Assembly (NCBI GenBank): GCA_015680685.1
Contig: MNCI01009594.1
Location: forward strand, 312,143 to 376,142
Length of the DNA: 64,000 nt
Reading direction: 5' to 3'
DNA from: Gnetum montanum
Taxonomy: Eukaryota > Streptophyta > Gnetopsida > Gnetales > Gnetaceae
In this document: in pieces, positions 1 through 11,280 of the stretch
Position numbering within the stretch: position 1 is the first letter of the stretch
Layout: every line of letters starts with the position of its first letter
Notes under the pieces: generated by a model
What the model saw: only the letters and a program-made list of their open reading frames with translations
What the model was told of the DNA's origin: nothing
Databases searched by the model: none
Position numbers and translations under genes: made by a program

Positions 1-679
1 TTAAGGCTTTTAAACACAAGCGCTTCTATGGCAAAATTTGAATAGAAATTTCTATCGGGCAACAAGGATAGTAAGAGCAATCTAAAAATCCCAAAATTAC
101 TTGCCAAGGATCATACTATCTAAACCACTAGCTAAACAATTTAAACAAAACAAAAAATGAAATGCATAACTCACAGGACCATGACAAAGAGGCTGAAATC
201 TTTACTCTAGCAAGCCATCTTACAAGAAATCGTCACGATTTCTTCTTTACAAAGCTCTTCTCAAGACCCCAAGTGTGTCTCCAAGTGAGAGACCAAGTGA
301 TAACTAGTAGCCTTCCAAAGTGTAATGTATGAGACCTCCCAAAAGTCCCAATGTTATGTGAAGTGATCTTGATCCTTGACCCCTGAAACCTTTTTATAGG
401 GTTCAAAGGTAGGTAGGGAAGTTACAATTTTCAAAAATATCCCAAAAATATCTCAAAAATATCTCACCTAACTTTTCTCCCAAGTAATTGGACTATCCAA
501 TCAGAAAATTACTTGCCCAACAAGCTAGGAGGTTACTTGTCCAACAAGTTAGGTAAGTTACAACAATTTTGGGTTGTTGCAATCACCAAAGAGATAAAAA
601 GGCTACAATTTAGTTATAAATGTTATAGTTATAAATAAAATGGATAATATCCAAATATCTCCTTTTATGCGATGTTACA
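1..679 (-). mobile_element. Gypsy-type LTR, family G, copy 1 (partial, cut by window edge)
   Basis: The reverse complement matches 4,571-5,270 on the plus strand and, more loosely, 57,900-58,220. Shared landmarks in the same order are the TATA block, the phrase GCTAGTGGTTTAGATAGTAT and the block ending in CTTGTGTTTAAAAGCCTTAA. Read on the minus strand it begins TGTAACATCGC near 679 and leaves the window at base 1, so only about the first 680 bases of a ~1.5-kb LTR are present. The family is the one that starts element F, a gypsy element with recognisable gag and pol. The start at 679 is inferred from the TG-like terminus and the end of strong similarity. Confidence 0.75.
391..398 (-). promoter_or_regulatory. 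TATA box of LTR G copy 1
   Basis: Minus-strand CCCTATAAAAAGG is identical to the TATA block of the plus-strand copy at 4,864-4,876. It lies about 280 bases into the LTR, the usual place for an LTR polymerase II promoter. Activity is not shown. Confidence 0.6.
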
Positions 680-2025
680 CAAATATCCCATCATTGTCCT
701 TTCCTTTTTAATTCCCTTGTAGTGATAGAGATAGTAACCATGGATTTGATGCATGGGTTGATATGTAAATATACGTATATGTATATAACCGAATGCATAA
801 GTGGAGTTGTAATTTCACATTTTAATTTGTGGCACCCCTAATGTAATTCCAGGGCCGATTCTACCTTTATCTTCTTTGCACTTTATTTTATTTCTGAACC
901 CATGTATTGGTAATTGTTGTTCGGATAATAACGGTTTCAAGAATGACAGGAATAATCAGCTAGTTTGTTTCCTCCTCTGCGCAAAACCCATAGAAACAAA
1001 CACATATGCAAACTACCACCGTAAGAGGAGGTTCTTCCACAACCGATGGTTTCAATGGAGGGTTTCGGAGCTGCTGAGAATGTGAGGAACATGCTGGGCC
1101 CTTCTTCTTTCTACCGGTTGCTACCCATCTATCTTTCTCAGGCGCATAGTCTTCCCCTGCTGATTCTGCAACATCCTTAGGCGCCCGCACTGATGGTTAC
1201 GGCTCAACAACCAGCACTCAAGGCTGCGCTCCGGCTGGCGCGCAAGACAACGACAACGACAGAGGCCACAACAACTCCTATAATAGAGCTCACGGCAGTA
1301 GCAGTGGTGGCAAAGGGATGATTTTTGACGCAGGTGCCCTTTAGCAGCAACAAGGGTTTCAGTGTGAACAGGCCAGACTGACCAGAGCCTCCCAACGACT
1401 GCTTTAAAGGTCACGTATATCGAGAATATCAACGACATTAGCAGTGATGAAGAAATAGACCCGATGGCTGCATTCATGACAGGAAGAAAGAAAAAAAAAT
1501 AAACAAATGCCTTGAAATGTTGGACGCTGCCACCAAGACCATTGATGCTATTCAGAGCCATTTAGGGCCATTGTAAGAATGACTGGTAATAATCCAGTTA
1601 TGCCCGATATTTGCAGATTTGAGAAGAACACTTCTATTGCTGTGCCCTGACTATTTTTGAAAATGACGCTTTATGGCAGAGTATTTTTGGTCTTGCAAGA
1701 CAGGGCCAAAAACGTGAACTAAATAATGATTAATCAAGGATTTTATTATTTTTCATTTCTAATTCCAGTTTCCTTCTTTTATTCTTTGCCAGTACCCAAA
1801 TGATCAATTCCTGAACATATCTCTGGCAATGAAAAATTCCTTGCTTGTCAATTTATTCATTATTGGCACATTATCTCTTGCAATCTTTATTCCTTGTCTT
1901 TCATATGTGCATCATTTTTTTTCACCAATAATTTTATGGTCTCCCTTAGATCTCATACCAATGGTATGAAATGGCACACTTACACTCTCCCATAATAATA
2001 ATAATATTCACAATGAGTCTTACTG
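680..2025. other. Non-repeat-like stretch with a GC-richer island (~960-1,600)
   Basis: This stretch has no copy elsewhere in the window. Around 960-1,600 base composition is clearly richer in G and C than the surroundings, with runs such as GGCTGGCGCGCAAG and several CpGs, which are rare elsewhere. Short open stretches occur on both strands: plus 876-1,085, minus 960-1,190 and minus 1,121-1,561. One plus-frame segment near 1,400-1,480 reads as acidic (NDISSDEEIDPMAAFM). I recognise no protein family. It could be a decayed first exon or CpG-rich promoter of a host gene. The part from 1,700 to 2,025 is AT-rich with nothing recognisable. Confidence 0.35.
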
Positions 2026-2053
2026 TTCCATGAAATGGCCAAATGTGCCAACA
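2026..2053. repeat. Left arm of 28-bp perfect inverted repeat (LTR-end-like)
   Basis: This is the exact reverse complement of 2,840-2,867. Read on the minus strand it starts TGTTGGCACATTTGG. Weaker similarity continues outward, including GATCNAAGGNGACCA at about 1,945 (minus) and 2,910 (plus). Two LTR starts of one family facing away from each other would explain this; a DNA-transposon TIR is the alternative. Confidence 0.7.
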
Positions 2054-2120
2054 ATTGGATTGCCTAGGATTTCTTCATCTTTCAATTCAAGTTGAATAGA
2101 ACAAGTAAGAGAGAGCTAAT

Positions 2121-2642
2121 TTGAAAGAGGAGATGGAGTTTGGGAGAGCAATGAGAAAGCCTTTTATCCCATATGTGATGGGATGTTGTCCTGAACATTT
2201 GTTGAAGGCTTACCTAAAAGCTAGATCATGTGAAGCTCTGAAAGAGTGTCCTTTCATAGCTTGGTTGTCCGATGAATTTTCATTCCTAACAAGAGGATTG
2301 AAGATAAAGTCAAATGTTTGGGGGTAATATCAAGATTACACCAAATAAGAGGAGAAAAGTGAAGAGCAACCAACCAAGGAAGAGTCATGGGCATGGGAAG
2401 AAGCCTTTGTCTCTTAAGAGGAAAATGAAGAACCTAATAAAGAATAATAGAAGAGCTCATCTAAAAAAGGAAATGAGAATACTGATGAAGAAAAAGTTTC
2501 AGTAGATGAAGTTGAGAGCTCCACCAAGCTAGAAAACAATAGAACAGCCTTTATCATGTCTGAAATTGCATATGAGAGAGTTAGAGAGATGATGATTCCT
2601 ACTAGGCTAACCCTCATTATTCAATTTCCATCCCAAGAATAG
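2121..2642 (+). pseudogene. Decayed ORF between inverted repeats (unknown product)
   Basis: A single frame can be followed from ATG 2,121 to TAG 2,640-2,642, about 173 codons, with five internal stops (at 2,325, 2,346 and 2,424, and two near 2,450), mostly of the CAA/CAG-to-stop kind. The first 68 codons are open and include CCPEHLLKAYLKARSCEAL. The middle is rich in E and K (EEKSEEQPTKEES). The tail (MSEIAYERVREMMIPTRL) is open again. It sits upstream of a PPT-like tract and an LTR-like start, so it may be the 3' end of a retrotransposon ORF or a cargo sequence. No family is recognised. Confidence 0.4.
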
Positions 2643-2825
2643 TCCATGAAAGACTTGATAATGTACAGTTTGTTTTTTTCTTAGGAATGAGGTTTTTATA
2701 CTATCAAACCTTATGTTTGATGAAAATTTTCCTCCAAAAAGATTTTTGTTTGGCTGTAAAAATTCAATGAAAGTTTTAGTATGTTTTAGTTTTAAAATGA
2801 TGCTGCATAAGTTTCTTTAACCTTT

Positions 2826-2867
2826 TAAGGGGGTAGAAATGTTGGCACATTTGGCCATTTCATGGAA
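2826..2867 (+). repeat. PPT-like tract and right arm of inverted repeat
   Basis: TTAAGGGGGTAGAAA at 2,825-2,839 looks like a polypurine tract and is followed at once by TGTTGGCACATTTGG, which has the form of a 3' LTR start. The first 28 bases (2,840-2,867) are repeated perfectly in inverse at 2,026-2,053. The LTR end downstream is not resolved; the CNGC remnant begins about 300 bases further on. Confidence 0.5.
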
Positions 2868-3159
2868 TAGCAAGAAATGCAGAAAAGGTGGATTCAGTTA
2901 TTATCTAAATGGCTGATCAAAGGAGACCAACTAGGTTTTATGAACTAGTTTCAAAGAATGCATTGCAACTTCTTGTATTTTTTTCTAGTATACTCCAAGG
3001 CTATTTTGGTTATATTCTCTCATTTCAGATGTTCTAAAATCATCTGACATATTTACAGAGACAGCATGGGTTGAAGTTGCTTGTAATTTGCTTCTCTACA
3101 TGACTATTGCAGCCAGCTTATTGGTTGCAAATGCCAATATCTATATTGTACGAATTATA

Positions 3160-3765
3160 AAGTGGAATATAACTAGTGACAATATCTTTCGCAACCTTTG
3201 TCAACCTTTTTCATACATACTTGCAATTATTAACAGTAAGGTTGGGAGAAATGAGAGTAGAAAGACGTGAAACAGGGCAACGGATGAATCATCGGTTACT
3301 GCCTGATCATCTAAGATAGAGGGTTCATCATTATGACTACTATTAAATGGCTTGAAATACAAAGAGCAAATGAGGAATCACTAGTACAGAGCCTTCCCCA
3401 GGATCTCCACCAAGATATCAAACGACATCTCTGTCTGGGATTGGGATTGGATAGAAGGGTCTCGTTGTTTGAAAATGCGGATGACCTTTTGATTGACGTG
3501 CTATATGAGTGGTTTATGCTGATGCTGTTCATGGAAGACATGTACATAGTACGCAAGGGTGATTTAGTGGACAATATGCTCTTCATAATCTGGGGCCACC
3601 TATATAGCATAACTACCAATGACGAACGCACCAGCTTCTTCAACTGTGGCCTGCTCGGGTAGGGCTACTTCTACGATGCAAAGCCCCTCACCTGGGCCTT
3701 GGATCCAAGCATAGGGGAGGTTCTATTTACACTAGTGATGAATTTGGATGACTTGCTTCATCCCA
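3160..3765 (+). pseudogene. Cyclic-nucleotide-gated ion channel (plant CNGC) remnant: end of S6, C-linker and CNBD
   Basis: Plant CNGCs are plasma-membrane cation channels gated by cyclic nucleotides and calmodulin. About 200 codons of the C-terminal half can be read. From 3,205: TYLQLLTVRLGEMRVERRE, then MNHRLLPDHLR, the C-linker signature. After a frameshift near 3,345: KWLEIQRANEESLVQSLP, then DIKRHLCL, RRVSLFEN, YIVRKGD, MLFIIWGHL and TTNDERTSFFN, the cyclic-nucleotide-binding fold. After a stop near 3,661 comes LTWALDPS. Similarity ends near 3,765, before the usual end of the domain. The C-linker and CNBD are read without a clear intron, so it may be a processed copy, but I cannot exclude an exon. 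There are several stops and a frameshift, so it is not functional. It has no other copy in the window. Confidence 0.85.
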
Positions 3766-4570
3766 GTGGCCTGGTGATGCCATTGCAAGTGCCGATGCCA
3801 CTGTGCAAAATCACCATTGCGAAAATGATGTGCTTGCGCATCTTAGAATTTTTAGAGACATGCTTGAGATTAGCAGACAGATGCATGGTGCAGATAGCAG
3901 AGTTCAATTGCATGCATTCAGAATCCTCTATGCAATTAGTAACCACCAGAAAAGCTCACATTATTGATCTATTCTTTTTTGCCACTTTCTTGGATATTTC
4001 TGTCACGCATAATTTAAATAGTAATCCAAGAACATGTATATGTATAAGAAAGGTGAGCTAGAAACTGAATGTATGCATGGGCAAGGTAATGGATGATTTT
4101 GGTGAACATTGAAATTTATGATGAATGTTTGTCCATGAAGGTGAGGGTAACATTAACACGTAACCTCCTTTGGTTAAAACAAACCAGAGCTGATGCCACT
4201 GCCAATGCCTACTGTTTCGATGGTGCCGTTAGTAAAAATAGAGATGATATTGTTCCAAATGTCAAACATAGCTATAACCACTTGTTTTCTATTTAACATA
4301 ATACATGAAAATAAAGGAAGAAGGGATGGAAAAATAGAGGACAAAACCATCATAAGCTCTACATCAACAATACCCTGGGTTACACATTGACAAGTGCTGT
4401 GCATTATGGATACGACTTTTTTTTAAAAAAAGGTTCCCTTAACCATTGTCCAAAACTATAACACAGAAAAATTAAATTAAAATTAATTAATTTGAACCTT
4501 CATAATGTTAGATATACATATTGCATTGAGAAAGGAAAAGAAATTTTTCGAGATATTTTTGGGATAGTTT
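3766..4570. other. Unassigned sequence between CNGC remnant and LTR G
   Basis: Only short open stretches are present (plus 3,699-4,061; plus 4,093-4,296). One frame reads HLRIFRDMLEISRQMHG near 3,840-3,900. I recognise no domain. AT-rich sequence from 4,430 leads into the LTR. Confidence 0.3.
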
Positions 4571-6150
4571 TATAACTAAAAGGGGACATTTAGTTAATAT
4601 CCATTTTATTATAAATTCCATGATAATTGTAGCTAATGTTAAATTACAAAAAAAATATATTATATAGGCTATTGCTTATAAAATAAATATTTTTATATTT
4701 ACACCTGCCAATGTTAGCATGATTTTCTCCTAACTTTATGTATAAGTTACAACTTCCTAACTGGTTGGGCAAGTAATTTCCTAAATTGTTGGACAAGTTA
4801 TAACTTCCTTACTTGGTAGAAAAGTTAGCTAAGATATTTTGAAATATGTCACTACCTTTTGAACCCTATAAAAAGGCTTCAGGGGTAAGAGGACAGGGAT
4901 CACATACTTGGGGAGAGACATTACTAGCTCTCACTTCGAGAAACACTTTGGGTCTTGGGAAGACCATTGTAAAGAAGAAATTGTGGAAGATTGCTTGTAA
5001 GATGACTTGCTAAAGAAAAGATTTCAGCCTCTTTGTCATAGTTATGTGAGTTATGCTTATTGTTTCTTATTTTTTTTAAATTTTTTAGCTAGTGGTTTAC
5101 ATAGTATCATGCTTGACAAGTAATTTTGGGATTTTTAGTTTGCTCTTATTGTTTCTTATTACATAATAGAAATTTTCTATTAAAATTTTTCCATAGAAGC
5201 ACTTGTGTTNTTTTCTATTAAAATTTTTCCACAGAAGCACTTGTGTTTGAAAGCCTTAAGAGCTTTTTAGTAGTGAATTTGATTATTGTGCAATCTATAA
5301 GAACTACTATTGGGATTGTTGTAAGAGAGCCTCTACTTGTAGTCAAGTCGTTGAACGATTCAATAGTCAAGAGGGTTCATAAAATCTTTGGTATTTTGAT
5401 GGGACCAGAATAGCTTTCTTTTATCTTTAAAGTGAATCTCCATGGTATTTCAATTAGAAATTTTCAAGTCTTTTGAAGGTTTTGTTGAATGCAATTGTTG
5501 ACATCTGTTATCTAGCCAAAATAGAATCTCATACGTGATAGTTTACGCAGCAAATTTTTGGGTAGCATAGTAGGATTGTCTTGAAGAAATTTCTTATTTA
5601 AGCCTTGGAAGTTTGAATAATTTGTAGCTATTGAATTTGAGATAGCTTTATTGCAAAGTGTTTACTTGTATCATTTTACCTTGTTTAAACATTTGAGGTC
5701 TTAACACAAACCTGCTTTCTTTTCTGTCTATTTCCATCGAATCTTACTCTATTTCTAGTTTTCTTGTGGAACTATCTCTTTCTCTGGGGAAAATTAGAAG
5801 TAGATTTGCGGAGTTGTGCTCAAATGTTTTTACAAAATTTTATTTGTTACAAGTACGTATTATAAGGACCACATAGACTAGGCAATTTAACAGAATAAAA
5901 ACTCTCAATAAGTCATAGTACTTGGCAAGGTTGGCTGAATCTCTTTAAGATAAGTCATTTGTAGTTTACACACAATGCAATCGTTTCATTTTTCACAACC
6001 GCACACCACAATAGCACACACACATACTCACATTAACTATTGAGTCTATATGGAGGTATTTGGGCCTTGGTGTTCCCAGAGACCAACAAGCACCTAAATC
6101 CTGTTCAAGGATACTCGTTGGTGGTCGTGTCCCAAACAGTTGCTAACAGG
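4571..6150 (+). mobile_element. Gypsy-type LTR with leader, family G, copy 2 (probably solo or truncated)
   Basis: The first 700 bases match the inverse of 1-679. The following part (about 5,380-6,140) matches the LTR/leader of element F at 58,260-59,060; for example TTTTGATGGGACC, GAATGCAATTGTTGACATCT and GTTTACGCAGCAA have close counterparts there. Similarity stops near 6,150, just before F has its PBS-like block, so this is an LTR without its own gag-pol. A single N at 5,210 sits between two near-identical 37-base copies, probably an assembly artefact. Confidence 0.75.
4864..4876 (+). promoter_or_regulatory. TATA box of LTR G copy 2
   Basis: CCCTATAAAAAGG is conserved with the inverse copy at 391-403 and replaced by CTATAAATAG in element F. 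It lies about 295 bases into the LTR, which points to the R region starting some 30 bases further on. Confidence 0.65.
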
Positions 6151-7446
6151 ATGATAAATAAGTCCCAAAAACCAATGTAATTTTTCTCTATAAGTACCTA
6201 CAAAATTTCCAACTACCACCAGTTATAACATTTATTTCTTTCTCAATATTAGATGAAAATTTTTAATAGGAAAAGTCTTATATGAATTTGATAAGAATCT
6301 ACTCTTGTCAACCTCTTTGATGATCAAATCCTCAAGATAGATATGTCAATTGAAACCAAAAAAGAAAATACATTTTTATTCTTTCTTGCACAAACACAAT
6401 AGAGTAAAAACATCAATCAAAGAAAAGTCTCAAGGATAAACAATACTTGATCCACATATCACTCTCTCTTGCACAAAAGCACAAAGCCATACAATAATCA
6501 CTCTCGATCACTTCTTCACACCATGGCCAAAAATGGCTTACAACAAGAGTATCCAAGAAGAGCTTAGATCTCCTCTCTCAAGACACATTTTCCCTTTCTT
6601 CTTTTGAGGCTCTCCTCACATTGCCTCTTTGACACTCTTTCTTCTTTCCTTACTAGTTTTTACTCTTACTTAAAATCTTGAGCCTTAGTCCTTGAAGCCT
6701 ATTTATGTAGTTTGAAGTGACTCTTCATCTTTCTTTCATGCTCAATTTACAAAATTTATGTCCATTAGATCTCACCTTAGAAGATGTTTTCTTAAGTACA
6801 AAGAAATGCAAAGAAAACATCATAGAGAAGAAATAGATGTCTATGCTATAGGAGAAGATGCCTTTTACATCAAGCAGATGTCTTTTATCTAGAGTAGAGG
6901 TCTTCCACCTAGAATAGACATCTTTTCTAGTAGGTTTACCAAAGACGATGTCTATTCTGAAGCTTGAAGTTCTCAAACAAGCTTCTGTTAGCCTAGGAAC
7001 ACCCTAGACATATCATGAACATGCCAAAAGACATCCAAACTCATGAGAATAGGTCACAACTCCAGCAAAAGATACAATTATTGGAGGGATAGCATATTTC
7101 TCTAGGTAATGTCCTCGTTAGAACTAAGATGAAACAAAGGGTACTAGTAGTTGAGGATATTGTAGTTGGTAGTAGATAAAAATTGCTCTAGTATATAGAC
7201 TTCTTTATCATCCTTAAAAGCATTATACTTGAATTTCTATAGTGACTCACAAACATGTAGATATACCATTTTTCCTTTTATTTTCTTCTACCATTTTCTA
7301 TCTTTATGTTCTTTTTAATCATTTTTCTCTATCATCTTAGCTTATTGTTTAATGGTTCTTTGTAGTAATATTTATATGTATTTTGATTTTGTACAGTTTT
7401 TTTTATGTAATTGTTAATTTTTTCTTTGTTTATCATATTTTGCTAG
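6151..7446. other. Gene-free stretch with a cluster of AGATGTCT/AGACATCT motifs
   Basis: No coding sequence is recognised. At about 6,825-6,960 the octamer AGATGTCT and close variants, in both orientations, recur every 20-40 bases. The same motif cluster occurs inside the Y-family LTRs (12.8, 19.8, 24.5 and 47.8 kb), so this may be an old, diverged Y-like LTR. The rest is T- or A-rich. Confidence 0.4.
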
Positions 7447-7568
7447 TGTTGTAGAATATCACAAATTATGCAATGTAGACTTACTAGCAACATCATAGTT
7501 ATAGCTAATAAAGAAAACATGCAAAATGGAATGAGAGAGACATATGAAGGAAAATAAGAAAGTAAAAT
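7447..7568 (-). mobile_element. Element X, 3' LTR, first part (split by element A)
   Basis: Minus-strand copia-type LTR. These 122 bases plus 14,670-15,018 together align with the uninterrupted copy at 15,590-16,032, sharing blocks such as ATATCACAA, AACATCATA and AAAGCTAAT. The minus-strand LTR end reads CTACAACA. Element A was inserted at 7,568/14,670. Confidence 0.65.
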
Positions 7569-8138
7569 TGTAACATCCCCATTCCCAAAAGGTGTTGATG
7601 CATAATAAAGATAGTATCTCTTCATATCTAATCTTGAGATTAGTGTAACATGACCTAAAAGGATAGTTATAATTAAGATATAAAAGGGTGTGTTATAATA
7701 ATAGACGTGTCTCTTGAGGTATCCTTTGGGAGTTTAACCTAAGGTATTTATACTTTGGGATTAGAGGTCATATCAACATGTTGTTGTAGAGTTAGTAAAG
7801 GTGAGTAACAGGTTCTAGATAAAGTGGGACAAAATGAGGACTACCCATCACTGCTAGGTGGTGGTAGGCCTAACCATAGTGGTAGTGTTAGATTTCCTTT
7901 AAGGGATAGATGTCGAAGGAAGAAAACTGCAAGGAACACTCTCAAAGCATGATCAAGATACACTATTTCACATCCATAAAGCATACTTTTCTTTTACCTT
8001 TTGCATTTTCCCCATTATTTTCTTTACATTTGATTTTGAATATTACATATATTTGTCATTTGCTACATTATCATCTTATGTCTAATGTATAATATAACAT
8101 ATATTTGATGTTTGCCATGACATCTATGAATAGGATAT
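7569..8138 (+). mobile_element. Element A, 5' LTR
   Basis: Starts TGTAACATCCC and aligns over its length with the 3' LTR at 14,096-14,669. Shared blocks include CTAATCTTGAGATTAGTGTAA, AACCTAAGGTAT, AAGGGATAGATG, and CATGACATCTA near the end. Related LTRs lie at 43,323-43,895 (element B) and 45,875-46,345 (element C). The end at ~8,138 is set by the PBS-like block that follows; the last few bases differ from the 3' copy. Confidence 0.8.
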
Positions 8139-8150
8139 TATTAGAGCAAA
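8139..8150 (+). other. Primer-binding site of element A (tRNA-iMet-like)
   Basis: TATTATTAGAGC directly after the 5' LTR matches the plant initiator-Met PBS TGGTATCAGAGC at 9 of 12 positions. One of the three differences is C to T. Confidence 0.5.
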
Positions 8151-11100
8151 CTATGGACCAAGGGCCAATCAAAATCATGGGTCTACTATAACTTGATGAT
8201 TAACCATGGAGACAAGATCTAGGGAGAGCTACAAACTACCACTAGATGTGTCATATATCCAAGATGATCCATACATCTACAAAAGAACCATGAAGTGTAT
8301 CATGTTTAACATGAATCCCATCAACCAAGATTTATTCATGGATATTAGTGCTCAAGACATTTGACTATGCCTCACCAAGGTACATCAATTATAAAAAAAA
8401 CATTGCTAAAACATTGATCCAGGTAACTCTTACCCATCTTATATTATTGTTAGAATGTAATGGATTTAGGTCATCATTAAGTTCCTTCTAGAAGGTTAGT
8501 AACCATGACCTGAGTTTATTTGTTCTTGTTTGAAAATTAGTATCCTATATATCTTACCCCTATAAACTTGACAATACTCATATTACCTAGGCCCTATGTA
8601 TTGGTAAATTTAAGGTATTCAATGTAGTCATAATATTGTCTCATCCCTACTCAACCAATGAGGTTCATTGCTATGATATTCATACAAAAACTAGTACTTG
8701 AGGGGTAAGGTTATGATGTCTTACTTATCATTAATACCTAAGACATAATCTTGATGTGAGAGGATAAGATTATATCATACTTACTAAATCATAAACTAAA
8801 ATTAATATGTTTTGCGTTTAATGATTTGGATGTCATTTATAATTATTGGAGTTATCTAGAAGTCATCATTTTGGCTATGTGTTAGCCTAGGAATGTTAAT
8901 TTGGCAAAATAAGCTATCTTGGTTCTTTAAAATGTTAGAAATTCAAATTATTTTTTGAATCTTGAAATAATATCAAACTCATAGTACTTGTAAAGAAAAT
9001 TCCAATGGCATAACTTTTTTTCCACTCAAACCTATGAATTTCAAGATATCATTGTTTAAAATTTTTCCTTATATATGTCTAAATAAAATAATGATAATAA
9101 GTTAAACAAAAAATTTCGAGGGCCATGCTAGCTCATGAGATCTACACTAGCCCATGAGGGTTTCATTTTCTTGTAGTGTTGTAGAACCCTGCATAAGGCC
9201 ACACCACTCATTATAGGGTTACACAACCTCTTATGGGGTAGCAATAGACCATAGGACCACATAGCCCACAACATCCAGCACCACTCATTTATCACTAGTT
9301 GTTGCTTGATGCTCTATGCATTTGTTGCCTACCTATCTACACCTACCTTCTTCCACAACTTGACCTGCTTGGATTGCATCCTACTACTACCTACAATTCA
9401 ATGCCTAGTTTGTACACCATGAAAAGCATGCAAACAAAATTTCTTGTCACTAAAATGGATTTCTGAAGGTTGTGCTCTTTAACATAATTAATTAGGGTTT
9501 GGACTTGGTGTAGTAGAATACATAAAATATTCATAGACTTGGCCATGAGCAAGATCAAGTGCTCATCAAGGACATCATGTTGGAGTAGGATCTCTAACAT
9601 GAGGTCAACATAGGGATCAATAGAATAGAAGAGAAGTAACAAGGGCAAGTAGAGCATCTGAGTGATGTTAGCATCAGGGTTAAGGACTCCATGGAAGAAT
9701 CAAAGGGTCCATTACAGTGCATTATCAAGGATTCCCATGAGGGCATGCAAGCCAATGTTCAGAACAACAACGAGCTCATCTTTGGAGAGGCTAAGGACAC
9801 ACAGAGGTTTCAAGAAGAGTGATAAATGGTTTGTGCAAATGCTTCATCTATTACCATGCCTCTTTCATTGTAGCCACTACAGTAATTTATGGCACTGGCT
9901 AGCCATGCTATGTCATGGAAAGGGAACTATAAAGCTATACTGTTAGGTCGTTGGTGCAAAACTCCTTGCTAGTCATTTGTGTTATTGTATGCATTTTACA
10001 TCATTTTTTCCATTTTGTTCTTATCTTCATTGCCATTGGTTCCAAAGCCATCACAATTGTTGATGCCATCATCTTCACCACTACTTTCATCAAAAAATCC
10101 ACTAGAAATTTTAGAAGTCCATGGTGTTTGTAAGGACTATAGACATCATGGACACTATAAAAGCCTACCTCCCATTGAGCACTATAGGCACCAGAGACAT
10201 TATGAAATGTTTCCTTCCACAGAGCATTGCGAGCACCATAGATACCATATAATGTTTCCTTCCATGGAACACCATAGGAAAAATAGACATAATGGAATGT
10301 TGCCTCTCACAGAGCTCTATGGACACCATGGAATGCTACTTCTCATAGAACATTGTGGACATTATCGACACCATGGAATGTTTCCTCCCATGAAGCTTTA
10401 TGGACACCACCAGCTAGCCATATTGTCAACTATAAAATTTTACATTAGTTAATAGGAAATTTGAAATTCCAATAGAATAGGAGATAGAATTAAATTAAAA
10501 TATGGAGAAAATTTTTCCAGAAAAAGGAATTTGGTGGCTTGGTACCAAGTAAGATAAAAATTATGTAATTAAGTGTGCTCACTCTAGAGTTGTACTGGGA
10601 TGGATGATCTCTTGACAAGTCTCATCTTCCATGCCTAAGACTTTCATCTCCAAAAGCCATAATTTTTTATTCTGGAAGCTCTTTTAAGAAAAAAAGGAGT
10701 CATTTCCTATATATTTAAATCCTCCAAATACAATGATGAAGCTAGAATAACCCCATAGAGCTCTAAAATTTCTTTTTTACTCCTTGTCTGACATGGTGCC
10801 TTAGGATCCTCAAAATCTCAATTTTAGCATAACTTGGGTATACGATGTCTATTTTTAACATTTGAATAATCATTACTAATATTTTTTAGCCTTTTGAACT
10901 CACTAGAAAGGGTAGATTTATCATTTTCATATTTGATAATTTAATGATACCTTAAATCGTGTCTTAAGAAGCCATAACATAGACTAGATAATTATGCCTA
11001 CCAATTTAATTATCGAGACTTACAAATTTACCCTCTTAAACCTTAATATTAAGTGTTAGCCTATCTAGATAGATAGTCTTAGCTTCCTAAACCTCTAGTT

Positions 11101-11280
11101 TATCATTAGTTACACTACTAAAGTTAGTGTCTTATGGGGGGTAGAAAGATCATTAGGAATTAGATACTATAGTTAAATATTATCAAAATTAGTTGATAAA
11201 TTAGCTAGTAAACTAGAATGGTTAAGAAGATGTATATCATTTTGTTTTGAAATCAAATCATACTATAGATAAAAAAGGAG
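8151..11280 (+). mobile_element. Element A internal region, no recognisable gag or pol
   Basis: From about 8,855 to 11,280 this aligns loosely with 38,932-41,665 of element B, so it belongs to the element. No protease, integrase, RT or zinc-knuckle motif was found in any frame. The stretch just after the PBS has a short frame with MNPINQDLFMDISAQDI near 8,310-8,360, unassigned. At 9,120-9,310 words such as CCCATGAGG and ACCACAT recur; these resemble repeated GGCC/GAGCCTAG words in B at 40,330-40,620. The region is probably non-coding or a lost ORF, which makes the element non-autonomous. Confidence 0.55.
10130..10430 (+). repeat. Degenerate minisatellite, ~45-50-bp units, in element A
   Basis: About six units share ATGGACACCATGGAATGTT and TCCCATNGAGCAC words. 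The plus frame 9,979-10,452 is open across them and gives a repeated His-rich peptide (HHGMFP, EHYRH). The openness probably results from the repeat composition. Element B has a different repeat (CCCATGCCATGGATCATCAC words) at the equivalent place, so this part of the element is unstable. Confidence 0.6.

Noticed and set aside
3160-3765. Functional CNGC gene or expressed exon
   Set aside because: Frameshift near 3,345 and stops near 3,315 and 3,661; the CNBD stops short and no other channel exons lie nearby in the window.
9391-9657. 88-codon minus-strand frame as a gene
   Set aside because: Antisense inside the internal region of element A, hydrophobic by composition only.
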